Part shown: positions 31,765 through 43,562 of the stretch, in pieces
Position numbering within the stretch: the first letter of the stretch is position 1
Layout of the letters: each line of letters opens with the position of its first letter
From: Staphylotrichum longicolle
Lineage: Eukaryota > Ascomycota > Sordariomycetes > Sordariales > Chaetomiaceae
Direction of reading: 5' to 3'
Assembly: GCA_019096155.1 (NCBI GenBank)
Contig: JAHCVI010000001.1
Span: 3,968,001 to 4,032,000, forward strand
DNA: 64,000 nt
The notes under the pieces: generated by a model
Told to the model about the DNA's origin: nothing
The model's database searches: none
Seen by the model: only the letters and a program-made list of their open reading frames with translations
Position numbers and translations under genes: made by a program

Positions 31765-32940
31765 ATGGTTCTTATCAACTGCGATGTCACCGTGCTCATC
31801 GCCGAGCACGTCGACATAGACTCCATGGTTCCTTTGATGCTCTGCTCCAAAACCATCTATCAGCTCGTGAGAGGCCACGAACGGTCCATCGTGAAGACCA
31901 AGATTGCCCAACTGGTCCACGATCCGATGTTCAGGCCACCTCTCGGGGCGCTTCTCTCATCATACGCTCCGGATCAGCCGGGGTTGGGACGCAAGATCTT
32001 GGAGCCTATGTCCTTTGCCGTCGCCAAGGAGTTGGAATCGCGAGACCGCCGGATCAACAGGCTTTTCAGCTCCGGATGTACAAGCCTTCGCGGTTACCCG
32101 CTGGTGGAAACTATGAAACGTCTCGTCCTTTTCCAGAACATTCCTTCATGCCAGATGGAGCGCCTTATCGACGGCTTCAAAGACGCATGCAGGGTGGCAG
32201 ACCGCATCGCCGATTGCGCCGTTATCGTCCATCTTGAACCGAAGCCCACGACCGGTCATCTCCAAAATGAGGAATCGGCGATCCAGCACGAAATCCATCT
32301 CGCTCGCCAACGATATATCCGCTCACTCTCCCCCATTCGCCTGGCCTTCCTCACGCTTCTGGCAAGCGTGACAGGCATGCAGTTTGCGCAAGAACTCCCA
32401 GTCTCCGACTCGGACCCGCTTTGTTGGGAACGCGTCATTGCTTTCAAAGAGACCTTTCTTCGTCATGGCACCGTCGTCGTATGCGCCCTGTTGTGCCCTT
32501 CCGACTCCGAAACCACGACAACGTCCTCTTCAGCCCGGACCGGGAATTCTGCGGCTTGTCACTTGCCATATGCCCGAAGCGACACGGCTCGATACTACAT
32601 GTCACAAGTCGACGAGGTGCTCATGGAGCTGCTGGAATACGAAAAGGGGCAGTGGGATTCTTTGCGGCACGCTGAGCATGGTGCTGATGCTAGGCCGATT
32701 CCGGATAGCCTGCACATGACCATGTTGCAAGCGTTTCCGGGTCCTGAGGAGGCTGAGGAGATGGATCAGCCTCCGGAAGACATCGGGGTTGAGGAGGAGG
32801 ATGCCGATGGCAACTGGCTGTTCAACATTGATGTTTTGGATTATGACAAGGATCATGGTGACGACAACTCATCAACAGAGTCGTTGATCAAACCAGACCC
32901 GAGGGAGTCTCTGATTCTCAAGTGGATTATGCAGCGCTAG
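31765..32940 (+). CDS. Hypothetical protein, F-box-like N-terminus
   Basis: This is an intronless gene of 391 residues starting at the first in-frame ATG. The first ~50 residues (MVLINCDVTVLIAEHVDIDS followed by MVPLMLCSKTIYQLV) resemble the F-box-like segment seen in many fungal proteins, where a helix-rich start binds Skp1. The match is weak. The middle is helical with no recognised domain. The C-terminus from ~330 is strongly acidic (PEEAEEMDQPPEDIGVEEED). No signal peptide or membrane segment is seen. The long single frame and codon regularity support a real gene. Function is not assigned. Confidence 0.65.
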   Translation: MVLINCDVTVLIAEHVDIDSMVPLMLCSKTIYQLVRGHERSIVKTKIAQLVHDPMFRPPLGALLSSYAPDQPGLGRKILEPMSFAVAKELESRDRRINRLFSSGCTSLRGYPLVETMKRLVLFQNIPSCQMERLIDGFKDACRVADRIADCAVIVHLEPKPTTGHLQNEESAIQHEIHLARQRYIRSLSPIRLAFLTLLASVTGMQFAQELPVSDSDPLCWERVIAFKETFLRHGTVVVCALLCPSDSETTTTSSSARTGNSAACHLPYARSDTARYYMSQVDEVLMELLEYEKGQWDSLRHAEHGADARPIPDSLHMTMLQAFPGPEEAEEMDQPPEDIGVEEEDADGNWLFNIDVLDYDKDHGDDNSSTESLIKPDPRESLILKWIMQR

Positions 32941-33003
32941 CCAGACTCCAGCGAGATCTGGTTTTAGAGCAGATCCTTAGACCCAAAATACATTAACCTC
33001 TCA

Positions 33004-33532
33004 TTAGAAGGGATTTGCCGCGTCGTCATCTTCATAGCCGCATTTACCAAGTCGGGCTAAAATGGTCAGCTAATCCACAGTCCAAAATCCAGTCCTGGGA
33101 GGACACAAGTAGGGATTCAAAAAAGGGAAGTGGGAAGTACCAAGAGTGCAGTGACTATCAGTGTAGTGACCGTTCACGAAGCAGTCATAGTCCTTGATGA
33201 AATGCCAGCCACTTGAGTGATTCGCGTTAGTAAACCTACGTCGATGACAAGGACTGCTTCTGAAGAACATACCAGTTGGTGCTTCCATTGATGGTAATGC
33301 ATTGCGCGGACACCACACACCAGAAAGGGTGAACAGTTCCCTTCCGCAGTGCCGTCCTGACGGAGTATCTTGTGCCTGGGCCGGTGCGGCAGTTCACCGT
33401 TGTCGAGCCGCCGACGATGGCGCACTGTTGCGGGCGCACAATCGCCCTGGCATCGAGAGCCTCATTGGGGGTCTCTGTCGCGGAGGCAGCCAGGGCCCCG
33501 AAGGTGCCCGCGAGAAGAACGCCGAACTTCAT
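33004..33532 (-). CDS. Small secreted Cys-rich SH3-like protein
   Basis: Exons 33532-33273, 33211-33141 and 33056-33004 give 127 residues. A signal peptide (MKFGVLLAGTFGALAAS) is followed by a short propeptide-like stretch and a domain with the pattern of fungal secreted bacterial-SH3-like proteins: VNCRTGPGTRYSV, AQCITINGSTNCGW, YDCFVNGHYTDSHCT and LGKCG. At least six cysteines in the mature part suggest disulfides. Splicing is essential: reading through intron 1 replaces the conserved TNCGW with a different sequence, and the last 17 codons come from a 53-base final exon. Such proteins are found in the secretomes of plant and insect pathogens; their ligand is unknown. Both junctions keep frame. 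Confidence 0.78.
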
Positions 33533-35555
33533 GGCCGGAGAGGATATCCGTTAACAAACTTTGGTTAGAGTGTTGCGAGACGTTGTGCAGCAGGAGACAA
33601 AAGAAACGCGTACTTCAGGGGCATTTTACATCAACAAAACTCTATCCCACTCGCATCGGAAGAATGACACTCCGCACGTTGTCAACACCACACGCATATG
33701 GTGAGCTAACTGCAGTTGGGGAGTCAACCGAGGCTGCTAGGAGCCTAATCCCGGTCGTAAAGCCAGAGCTAACGCTCAACCGTGTCAGACTTCGGGGCAA
33801 CTCACCTCCGAAACCTGTCGATCTTATTTCCTAAATTTTGGTCGCACCTCAGAGTTCTTTGAAGATGACAGTTTGAATATAAAATTGCCTCAGCTGCCGT
33901 CGTATATCACATTGCCGTGGACGTAGCCAACGTATGAAGGCAGATCTTGATGCCCAAGTTGAGGCCTGTCGCGGTAAAGGGGTCCTTAGTCGAGAGCGGC
34001 CTTGGCTCATGAGGTCCACATGCACTCGCCGCAATGGAAGACATAAACGTTTGTCCGTAACCGCGTCCTAAATCGAAACCTAAGTTGCACCGAGACTGTA
34101 AGCTGCCAAGTCCTATGTGGAGTTGTGCTTGGTGTGAGGGAACAATCTAGCAGCAGCTTCGGAAGATCAGCAGCGTGGTCCCATTAAAAAAAGGCGGGAC
34201 GGCTAAGGGAAACTGGTAATCCAGACAAGGATGGGGGTTCAACTGTGTCGTCCTCGGAAAATGTAAGCTGATCCCATAGATCATGTGTTGGACGATTCCC
34301 TCTTCGAGCTATGAGACCTATGGCTGTTGTTGCGAAACGCTGCATCGCGAAAACATGGCGGGAGCAACTCTTCAAGTGTCCGGCCCCAGACGAGAAGCGC
34401 TCAATCATCATTTAACACGAACGTCATCCGCGGCCCAGTAGCGTACGCAGAGAGACTCCTCCAGGCCCCTGGCAACATGGCGGTGAAGGCAACGAATAAA
34501 AAGCAGCGACGTACTAGGTCATCCAGCAACTGACGCCACCCTCCGACGGGTTAGTTGGATAGGAAGGGGATAGAAATCGCATTGCAAGAATCTGCAAACT
34601 GCCATCACCGTTGGCCAGCACTTTGGATGTAAAGTATTGCAGTACCAGATTAACAGAGTCAAGTTCCCTTCTGGATAGGTATCCTGGGCATCATCGTCGG
34701 GCGGGCTAGTACGTAACACGAGTCCCGTGGAAAAGGCCCAAAACGCCGCTTCAATGCGTTGAACAACAATGGCAAGATATATATCCACTGGGGTGTCGAA
34801 CTTTTCATGCTTGTGGTCACGAAAGTTGCGTAGGTAGACCATGGCTATGATGACGGTGGTGTTCAGCACCTCCCTACTTACCTAGGTACCTGGTATCCAG
34901 CGTTGTTACCCGACCGACATCACTCATGCCAGGCTGATGCGCTCTTCCCTGCTGTACTCGGCCAGCAGCGCATGTGATTCATCTTCCGCTTACGGCGCGA
35001 TATGGCCTTAAAAGACTGGTAATGGTATGTACCTTAGCGAGCAGGTATATTCCGTGAGCAACACATTGTGCTTACTTCATTTTGTCTTGTCAGGTATTCT
35101 GGGTCAATGACCCGAATACGTATCTCAGACAGGCGTATGTCTTTATCATTCGAACCCTCAATACAAGCATGCCCATTCCTTCGAGGAGTTCGGTCATGGA
35201 TGCACTAGCAGACATTCAGGTGGCAGACAACATCTCCGACAAAATGAAAAGGCTTCTTTCTTGAGGGAGCGATCTCTTGACAGCACATTCCGGTCGGGCA
35301 CGTCTTAGCGACTTTGCCAGACTCCCGAATCAAAGCAGGCTAGCTTGCAACAAAATGAGAGCGACGAGTTTAGGTATCTTAAGTCCGGTGCTTGGCGTTT
35401 TCTGGCTGTGACCTCTAAATCTGCACTTGTGCGACCAACAGGTCCGAGATTCAGGCAGCGGTCGCCGCCTTTAATCACCAGCTCCCCGCTCTGTCCCCGC
35501 CAACACCCGTCAACCTTCCCTTATTTAAGGCGGGCAAGCCCCTTTTCAATGTGAG
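33533..35555. other. 2 kb interval without a supported gene
   Basis: A 117-codon minus-strand frame (34869-34519) with a hydrophobic N-terminal half and a 61-codon plus-strand frame (35082-35264) are present, but neither has a recognisable family, so they are left uncalled. A TTATTTAAG element at 35521-35529 lies 27 bp upstream of the next start and could be a TATA-like box. Confidence 0.4.
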
Positions 35556-36698
35556 ATGGGACATGCAACCTCAGGTCTCAAGACGACATCTATGGCTACC
35601 TATATGCAGCCCATTCTCTCACTCCCAGCCGCGCGGCAGGACCAGTCGCCGCTGTTCTCGCGCATTCCCGCCGAGCTCCGCAGCGAGATCTTTGCCCTGG
35701 CCCTCGCCGACTACCCGGACCCGTCGCCCGACTCTCGATATGCAGCCGAGACCTGCTACACGCGCCCCAGTTACTTTGCGCCGCGCAAAAGCGACACGCG
35801 CCTCCTGCGCACATGCCGGGCCGTCTACCAGGAGGCCTGGTTCCTGCCCTTTGTCCTCCGCGAGCAGACCCACTGGCTCACATCCAGCGACCGCGCCCCT
35901 CCCGAATACGATCCTACCAAGGACCTCAACACCTTGATCTCCACCCTCGACATCATCGCCGAGCAACACGGCACTGACCATGTCGAGACGAACGGGCTGC
36001 GCGTGTTCGCCCAGATGTGGGCCTTGGAACGGAAGCAGCTGGCCATCATGTTGAGAATGCTGCCCCGGCTGCGCCCGCGCAGCCTCACCTTGACCATCCG
36101 GCACGCCGACTGGTGGTGGTGGGAATCGGACCAGCCGCTCCGGTTCGAGGGCGACTGGATCTGGAGTGCCAACCAGTTCCTGCCCCCGAGCGTGAGGGAG
36201 TTTCACATCGAGCTCGAATCCGTACAGAGAAAGAAGGAGCAGGTGGACAGCATTGCAAGGCAGATGGCCGAGCGATGGGTCTTCAAGAGGACGGATGGCG
36301 TGGCGCTGTTTGCCGATGCATCTGGCGCGGCCAACACGGTGGACACTTGGACCGGCTCGAGTACGTGGAATGACGAGACGTGGACCCGAGACGAGTCGAG
36401 ACCCGGACAGATTGACTATTACATTCTCTCGGTGGTCTTTCGGCCTCGGCATGCCGTTGAGCGACGCGGAGGTCATGTCAGCCCACTGGCTGCTCGAGTT
36501 GCTGAACAAGACTTCGCGATGAACCGCCACGAGTTGAGGTTGATTTGGGTGCCTCCGGCCCCTGATCCTCGTCTGGCTGAGCAAGAGGAGGAGTCAAACG
36601 AAGGTGAAGAGGACGGGGAAGAAGATGAAGAAGAGGATGAAGAGGCTGGGACTGGACACGAGGACGAGGAGACGGACGAGGTAGATGAGCACGTCTGA
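35556..36698 (+). CDS. Hypothetical protein, LPxELR-type N-terminus and acidic tail
   Basis: This is an intronless gene of 380 residues. Near the N-terminus LFSRIPAELRSEIFALAL resembles the short F-box-like/2EXR-type motif (xxLPxELRxxI) of a large fungal-only group, followed by KSDTRLLRTCRAVYQEAWFLPF, which is also usual there. The centre has a Trp-rich segment (HADWWWWESDQ). The last ~50 residues are almost all Glu/Asp. No signal peptide or membrane helices are seen, so it is probably intracellular. Family members have no established biochemical role. An alternative start is Met13. The gene is convergent with the NmrA-like gene, their ends being ~95 bp apart. Confidence 0.72.
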   Translation: MGHATSGLKTTSMATYMQPILSLPAARQDQSPLFSRIPAELRSEIFALALADYPDPSPDSRYAAETCYTRPSYFAPRKSDTRLLRTCRAVYQEAWFLPFVLREQTHWLTSSDRAPPEYDPTKDLNTLISTLDIIAEQHGTDHVETNGLRVFAQMWALERKQLAIMLRMLPRLRPRSLTLTIRHADWWWWESDQPLRFEGDWIWSANQFLPPSVREFHIELESVQRKKEQVDSIARQMAERWVFKRTDGVALFADASGAANTVDTWTGSSTWNDETWTRDESRPGQIDYYILSVVFRPRHAVERRGGHVSPLAARVAEQDFAMNRHELRLIWVPPAPDPRLAEQEEESNEGEEDGEEDEEEDEEAGTGHEDEETDEVDEHV

Positions 36699-36792
36699 AA
36701 TTGGAAACATGTGTGCGGATTCTAGAACCGGGATACTGCCCAACAACCCAAAGATCTTGTTCCTTCAAGCTAAAAGTCTGCTACAGCTATAT

Positions 36793-37866
36793 TCAGGCTT
36801 CCTTGTACGCCTCGAACACCAGCTCCCTGATCGTCCGTGGCTTGATCTCGGGGAAGTCGTCGTTCAGCGAGTGCGTAGGCCGTAAGTCAAACTCGCCCTG
36901 CTCAAACATGATGCCAAAGCCCGCAAAGAAGCCCTGCAGCATCTGCTTGGGGAACATCGAGTAGAGCGAGGGGTGGGACGGCAGCTCGGTGATCTGCCCC
37001 GACTGCAGCTTCTCGACAGAATCGTGCACCACGGTGAACTTGGTGCCCTTGGCCTCTTCAGCGATCCGCAGGAATTCATTCCAAGTCACCCTGTCGCCGA
37101 TGATGTAAGACTGCTTCTCCCACTTTGGCTGCTCCACGAGCCGCGGAATGAAGCGAGCAATGTCGAAGGTGTGAGTGAAGACGATCGGAACATCTCCGGA
37201 GCCCGGGATTGCCGCAAAGTTGTTCGCAATGTCCAAGACGAGAGCGATCGGCGGCATGTACGACTTCACCTTCGGGGAAACGAAGCTGTCGGTGAAGTAA
37301 CCGTTCACAATCGAGGTGTACTCGAGCGAAGTTTTCTCGAGAGCTTTGAGGACATCAAGCTTAAGCTTGGTAATGGGGAAGGCAGATGACGTCCTGAGGT
37401 GATGTCTGTTAGCCGACTTGTGATGAACCTTGACTCCGTGGAACAAGGCACTTACTCGTCCGAGTACTCGATGCCCCAGGTGCTGGGAATGTAGCGCTTG
37501 GTGGTGGACGATTTCGCCGCGGCTTGAACGAGAGCAAGCTCCGCTTCGGACCCGTGGACCATATCAATCGTGGAAATGACTATCTCGACCTTGTTTGACT
37601 CGAGAGCTGCGGCGACTCCATCGATGTCACCGTAGTTGACAGCAACGATACGAGCCCCGATCTCCTTCTCCTTGGACTCCGAGGGCTACAGCAGGCCACA
37701 TCTTCTGTCAGCGACGAAAACTGATGATGAAGGTGAGTTGTTCTTGACATTGTTCACTTACCTCTCGAGCCAAAATGAGTGTGGTGTGCTTGCCCTCAGA
37801 AACCAGGGCATCAACGATGGCACGGCCGAGCTTGCCGGTGCCTCCAGCGACAGCGATCACGGACAT
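36793..37866 (-). CDS. NmrA-like / isoflavone-reductase-like NAD(P)-binding protein
   Basis: Exons 37866-37762, 37685-37456 and 37393-36793 give 311 residues. The N-terminus has the Rossmann loop GGTGKLG (8-14) after a beta strand (SVIAVA). VEIVISTID, TTKRYIPSTWGIEYSDE and a C-terminal half lacking the SDR YxxxK pair are typical of atypical/extended SDRs of the NmrA_PCBER class. Members are either NADPH-dependent reductases of phenolic or benzylic ethers or redox sensors that control nitrogen regulators. No targeting signal. The two introns (phases 0 and 2) join cleanly. It is divergent from the Zn2Cys6 gene at 38331, with ~460 bp between starts, which suggests joint regulation. Confidence 0.85.
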
Positions 37867-38330
37867 GATGACGGGTTTGAGTGAAATGACGATATGACTT
37901 GGATAGAAAGAGCCGTTCTCTGTGTCGACACGAAGCCATGTTGCAAGTTCGAGAGAGAAGACGGTTCAATAAATACGGTGGTTTGGCCGCCCGGAGAGGC
38001 GGAAGTATTTAGCTTCCGCGTCCTGTTAACATCGTAAATCGCGGGGTTCGGCTGGTTCATGGGTGGCGCTGCGGAAGCAAATTACATCCGCTGTCCCTCG
38101 TGGACCGTTTCTCCTTGCTGTGACACCCCACAAAATCGGGACCAATCTGACCAGCTTTACTAATTCGGGGTGCGGTGTTGCTTTTGGTTCCGCGCCGAGC
38201 GAGATGCGGTGCAACGGGGGGCAACGGTTTCTCAAGACGCCATAGACTGGATGTCAGTAAGACTGCAACAGCTGATTCAGTTGGTTTTGACTATCGAACA
38301 CGGCTCGAACTCAGAGACATTGACCTCGGA
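37867..38330. other. Divergent promoter, NmrA-like (-) and Zn2Cys6 regulator (+)
   Basis: No gene is supported. An AATAAATACG string near 37965 lies ~100 bp upstream of the NmrA-like start and could be an A/T-rich core element for either direction. Confidence 0.4.
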
Positions 38331-40656
38331 ATGGCGTCCAATAACTCGCAAGACGAATTGGTCATTAGCGACCAGCAAACGCTGCCGAACAATGACGACA
38401 TGGAAGCCGAACAGCTGAGGCAGCGTATTGATAGGGTGGGCACTTCAATGTATAATCCACTCCTCAATGAACCGTCTCACTCACAGTGTCGCAAGGCGTG
38501 TCTGCAATGTCGATCCAAAAAGCGGCGCTGCGATGGCCAGAGGCCGGCATGCTCGAACTGCGTCTCTGGGCAATCAGTTTGCCAGTATCCTCATGTTCAA
38601 AAACGTCGCGGTGCAGGGAAGAGGTATGTTTCCCAGTCACAAATACAAGCATGCAAATTGCTCATGTTAACTTGGCTGAAGCAAGCTGCGTATTAAGGCG
38701 CTTGAGGATCGACTCTTGGGCCTAGAGGCAACGCTCCGCAGCGCCAAATCCTCCGCCGTCGAACTGGAACACAACCGCGACGGCGAATTGGCGGCTGCTC
38801 AGCCCTTGGTTTCTTCCGGCAGCGCCCCGGAGATTCCCAAGAATTCACAGACTGGCATCGGAGTATCCCGAAGGGTTCAGCCCTCGAGCTCCTTTGACCA
38901 GGCACCACCTCTTTATCACCGGCTGTTCAAAGAAATACCTGACCGGGCCGCTGAGCTCAAAGCTCGCGAGCCCGTAGGTGGTTTCAAAGTTACAGTAGTG
39001 TCACCGCTTCTTCCAGGAAATACAGAGCTTACGCTGTTGGGACTGTCTCTCGATGAGATCTGCAAAGAGTTTCCCTTCATCAACACTCGCGAGTTCCTAC
39101 ACCAGCTCAAAAGCCAAGGCCCTGGCAACATCGAAGCGTACGGTAGTGCCTCCTGGTGGGCATGTCTAAACGCCGCCGTCGCTTTGTCAGTCCACGTCAA
39201 GGCGGCAAACGGGGCTTTCAAAGCCATGTCTCACTTTGCTTGGGATTTCTTTAAGAACGCCTATGCAACCTTTCCCGAGTTGATGCTGCAGGGAAGGGAA
39301 CCAGAAACGGCAAAGGCTATGTTCCTCATGGCTCTGTTTGTTCGAAACTCAGCCAACGCGCGAATTACATCGCTTCTCTTGTCGACTGCTCTTAGACTTT
39401 CCCAGATCATGGACTCAGGTAAGCCAAGAGCCGACCATGGCGAGAAACGCGACTACCCAGAGTCCGAATACACACGGCGAACGTTGTGGTCGGCTTTTGT
39501 TTTAGATGCAGAACTGGCCCTCTGCTGTGGATTTGCTTCCGCACTTGACGCTGCGGACATCGGGATTGACCTTCCGAGCGAGGAGTCCCTCCACGATGGG
39601 GAAGACAAGACATGCGCAAGCATCTTCAGGCGGCGTGTTGAACTCGCCTTGATTCATTCCGCCGTCAGGGTCCGTCTCTACTCCCGCGGTGGACTCCAGT
39701 TGTGCGAGAGCGAGCTCCTCGGTACCACCGTCACTCTAGATCAGACTCTGGAGGACTGGAAACGAAAACTTCCGCTTGAGTTACGACCGGGAACTCCAGG
39801 TGAGGCTCTGGAGCCCCATTGCGTGGTCCTGCATCTTGCTTTCCACAATCTCGTGTCCATGGTTCATTGGAGGCACAGCGGCTGGGGCGCTGCGATGGGG
39901 GTCAAGCCTGGAGAGCAATCATTATCACGGAGACTTTCAAGACTCAAAGTCAGAGCCGCAGCACAGCACACGCTCCGTTTGCTGCAGCAGTTCCCTTTCG
40001 AGCAGTTTGCGCAATTCTGGTACGAGTGCCTTTCTCACACCGGCTCAGCGAGATGAAACTGATTCGACGCCACAGGCGGAACGTGTGTTACCCGATGTCG
40101 GCAGCCTTGACATTGCTTCTCTGCATCCTCGAGTGCCCGGACGACACGGACGCCAAAGCAGATGCCCAGCTGCTCAAGGGATTTGCGCACCAGGTCAAGC
40201 TCACACAGAATGGCGGGGACGTTCAGATATCGAACCTACTAAAAGCGTGCCTTGAACTTGAAAAGCTCGGCAGTGTCGCGATTGGTCAGACTAAGAATGA
40301 TGACAGGCCAGGGACCGCGGCCGAGGCGTTTCTGGACGCTTCCCCAAATCGACATGGTGTCCATGTAAGGAAAACCCATCTTACCCCTCGCCGGTACTGG
40401 GAGCACGAGTCAAGACTGACGTGCCTGCTAGGCAATCCGAGAGTTGCTGAGCTCGGCCACCCATCCGATGTACTTGGCTCAGGGATTTTTGACCAACGTG
40501 CCAAACCGGGACAGAGAAATTGCCGAGTCAGTCGCCCGTATCCTCGGGATCCCAACTGCGGACAGCAATCCGTATGGCCCGCTCGTTCCGGGGTGTGTGA
40601 AGCCCGAGACGTTCGCCTTTGGGTTTCCAACCCAAAAGAACGACACGCGTCAATAA
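38331..40656 (+). CDS. Zn2Cys6 fungal-type transcription factor
   Basis: Exons 38331-38623, 38682-40019, 40076-40364 and 40432-40656 give 714 residues. The Zn2Cys6 domain is at Cys57, 60, 67, 74, 77 and 84 with the linker KKRRC, followed by a basic stretch (KRRGAGK) and a coiled-coil-like segment (LRIKALEDRLLGLEATL) expected for dimerisation. From ~residue 200 the fungal-specific transcription factor domain is visible (INTREFLHQL, ASWWACLNAAVALSV, YTRRTLWSAFVLDAELAL). The late exons encode YPMSAALTLLLCILECP and a C-terminus rich in Pro. Intron phases 2, 2 and 0 join without stops, and the acceptor at 38680-38681 was chosen because it continues the coiled coil. Nuclear regulator; its targets are unknown, but the divergent NmrA-like gene is a natural candidate. 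Confidence 0.88.
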
Positions 40657-41665
40657 ACCACGGCCCCGGCCCAAACAAGAAATATTTTCTTTGCCAACCT
40701 TCGCAAGGTGGTGACGAAGTGAGCCAAGGCAGCTAAATTAGGGCAGCTGTCGCTGGAACCGAGGAGACCTAATCTCCTTCTCAGCAACAGACTTGCCCTT
40801 AATCATCCCATTTCCCCGCATCCCGGCTCCCCGGTGGCCCTAACGGATGTATGATCGAGTTGGGAAAAAGTGCGTCTTGGAGCTGGACTCGGCTACGCCA
40901 ACCGCTGGGCTCCAAGATAACGGCGCGTGGACCTCGGCTCTTGAATGCGGTTAGATGATCCATGGCAGACCCCGCCCAAGGGGAAGCTAATAGCGAAGCT
41001 ACTCCAAAACGAGGCAAAGCATCAACCGTCTGGGGGGTCTGGAGTCTGGGGAAGTGGGGACTCACTTTCACTGTGCCACAAACAATGTGCAATGGTCGAT
41101 GCCTGGAAAATGCCATGGCTGCATGTGCTGCATGGCAAGCATGGGGGACTGCATTGAGCTGATGTCGACCCCTGATTGTGGCAAACGAAAACGAAAACCG
41201 GGACCGGCGTGCCTGTCTCTTCCGCACAGACAACGGGGCCGCAGCCGAGGCAACCCAGATCTGCGAATCGCTGGCGGAGCTCAACTGCTGCCCGAACCAA
41301 ATCGTTTCACGATCTTTCATCGCACTAATTTGTTTAGCTTCCCATCGCAGCACCCCGGACCTCACGCTCAACTGAGGCGTCAGCAGTATTTGTCCCCTGG
41401 TCGACCCCAGGTTCGCCCGGGCCCATCTCGTTCCTCTGTCTCCGTCTGTTCATCGGCTCCTGGGCAGCCACAGGAGCTGCACATTCCGCCAACGGCACCC
41501 TTGATGAAACGCTTCGACTGGGACGTGCGGATCGCAGCTCCCAGGGACCCAGACAAGCTGCTCTCGACAGAACCGGGTTTGCCCATCAAGCCTTGATCAT
41601 CTTGACGCTCGTGTTCCTTTCTCACCCAGCACGCTCCCCTCGCAAGGTTTTCTCTTTCCGCCGAC
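40657..41665. other. About 1 kb intergenic, no gene recognised
   Basis: This contains the 3' flank of the Zn2Cys6 gene and the promoter of the next membrane protein. The segment 41080-41160 is unusually rich in CATG/ATGC strings (CATGGCTGCATGTGCTGCATGG). No coding feature is supported. Confidence 0.4.
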
Positions 41666-42989
41666 ATGAGGCACCCGCCTCCCGAGGTCCTGGCCACATG
41701 GCCGACCCCAAACTACACCGACCCAGAGACACGGGGCCCGGCCCTCATCATCGTGGAGCTCATCGCCGTGTCGGTCAGCACCATCTGCCTCGCCATGCGG
41801 CTTTATGTCAAGGCACGCATCTTGCGCAGCATCGATTGGGACGACTGGTTGATCATCGGCGCCGCAGTAAGGATTCCACCCCAAACACACCCAGGAGGTC
41901 CGATCGAGGGGGCTAATCTATCATCGCCTGTCCAGCTGTTCGGCGCCGGAGTAACCATCTGTGTCGTGCTCGCCTCAACCAGATACGGCTGGGACATTCA
42001 CATCTGGGACGTTCCGCCCGAAATGGGGATACCCAGCCGCCAGGTCTCGTTTGCGGCACAGGTCTTGTTTATTCTGTCGACATGGCTGTCCAAGATCTCG
42101 ATGTTTGTCAGTTACCTGCGGCTTGCACCAAGAGGCTCTTGGTTTCGCCGCTTGGCCAGTACGTCTCACTTCACAAACCCAATCCGTTCGAGGTTCAGGG
42201 GCTGCGTTGGATGGATCAGCAGAAGCTAACAAGACACCAAGTCGCTGGAATATGGATCACTGCGCTTGCCAATTTCGCATTCTTTATCTCCCTGCTCAGC
42301 CAATGCCGGTAAGTAACCCAAATACTCCAATCCGCCGCTTCAGCTTGCCAAATGTGTGGGTCGCTGACCATTGATACAACAGTCCTGTCAACAGCTACTG
42401 GGACCTCAACAAATACCCACACGACTGCATCAACGAAGCCCCGTCACTGATCTCGCACGCCACCATTACCGCTCTCCTTGACCTTTTCGTATGGGCGCTC
42501 CCACTACCGACGCTCTACCACACCAAGCTGCCGCTCGCGCAGCGGTTCGCGCTGATCGCCCTCTTCAGCTTCGGCCTTGTAGTCGTCTTCGCCAGCTGCA
42601 TCCGTATATACTGGGTCTACTACGTCCTGCAGGAGACGTACGACGTCACATGGCACGGCTTCCAGCTGTGGCTGTGGACCGCGGTCGAGGTCCAGCTGGG
42701 CCTCATCTGTGGTTGCGTTCCGTGGCTCAAGTCGCTGTTCAAGTTCTGGAGGACGGGACAGACCGTTTCTGAGCCGAGCAGACACACACATTCGGACGGG
42801 CAGCGGACGGTAGGGACGCAGCGCGGCACGGTGATAAGCATAGACAACCTGGGGAAGGCGTGGACTGGGGGGAGTCCCGGCAAGGGGGAGTACATTGACC
42901 TCGAGCGCAGCTCTGCCGGAGGGGACTCGCAGACTCAACTCAGGTTCTCTGACACGTTGGTGGGGTCACCAACCAAGTCAACGCACTGA
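41666..42989 (+). CDS. Rhodopsin-domain (PTH11-like) integral membrane protein
   Basis: Exons 41666-41866, 41936-42158, 42242-42308 and 42383-42989 give 365 residues. Seven hydrophobic segments are expected: LIIVELIAVSVSTICLAMRLYV then the conserved SIDWDDWLIIGAA, LSKISMFVSYLRLAP, WITALANFAFFISLL ending QCRPVNSYWD, ITALLDLFVWALPLPTLY, RFALIALFSFGLVVVFASCIR and the final helix before CGCVPWLKSLFKFW. These are the signatures of the fungal rhodopsin domain. The C-terminal ~80 residues are a polar tail. The short third exon was placed using the acceptor at 42240-42241, the only one that keeps frame and the fourth helix. Likely a plasma-membrane GPCR-like protein with unknown ligand. Similar in type to 27496-28735 but not obviously a recent duplicate. 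Confidence 0.82.
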
Positions 42990-43562
42990 GGTTGGCGGGT
43001 GTTTTATCAACCTTCTTGAATATACCATTTCTTTCATTACCTGCTGCTGCTCCAGAGAGCGTGTCTATGTCAACAAATCTGTTCCAGTCATGGTGACTCG
43101 GCCATTTCTCCTCACCCCCAAGGGAATTGGCATCGAGTGTGCTTCGTAGAGATGGTGATTCCTTTCGCAATGCAAGGTTTCATGACAACATTACGGACTT
43201 CTTCTCTCCAAGCCTGAGGAACCGGCCACAGACGAGAAATTCCCATCTTCGCCGTCCTATTCGATGATTTATCCAACACCCCTGACCAACCCATCAAAGC
43301 GTAGAACGCAGCAACAGGGAGTAGCACTGAGGAGCAAAAGATTATTTATGCCAAGGGTTGGCGCATGACTGTACCACACTCTGGGGACGACAGTGTACAG
43401 CACGGACTTGATCGACATTGACTCCCGCGCCGGTTCGACAGCGTTACATTGCCGAATGCATTTTCATCGATCGCCGCCGTTTTTGACGCTTTTACTTACC
43501 CCCACACGGCGTGACACTAACACCAACCCCGGGACGTCATCCCAAGAGTGCAACACCACTGG
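42990..43562. other. Intergenic, no gene recognised
   Basis: About 570 bases between the membrane protein and the next hypothetical gene. No recognisable element. Confidence 0.45.

Noticed and set aside
34519..34869. 117-codon minus-strand frame with hydrophobic stretch
   Set aside because: No family recognised and no splice-linked continuation found; it could be a remnant but is not supportable.
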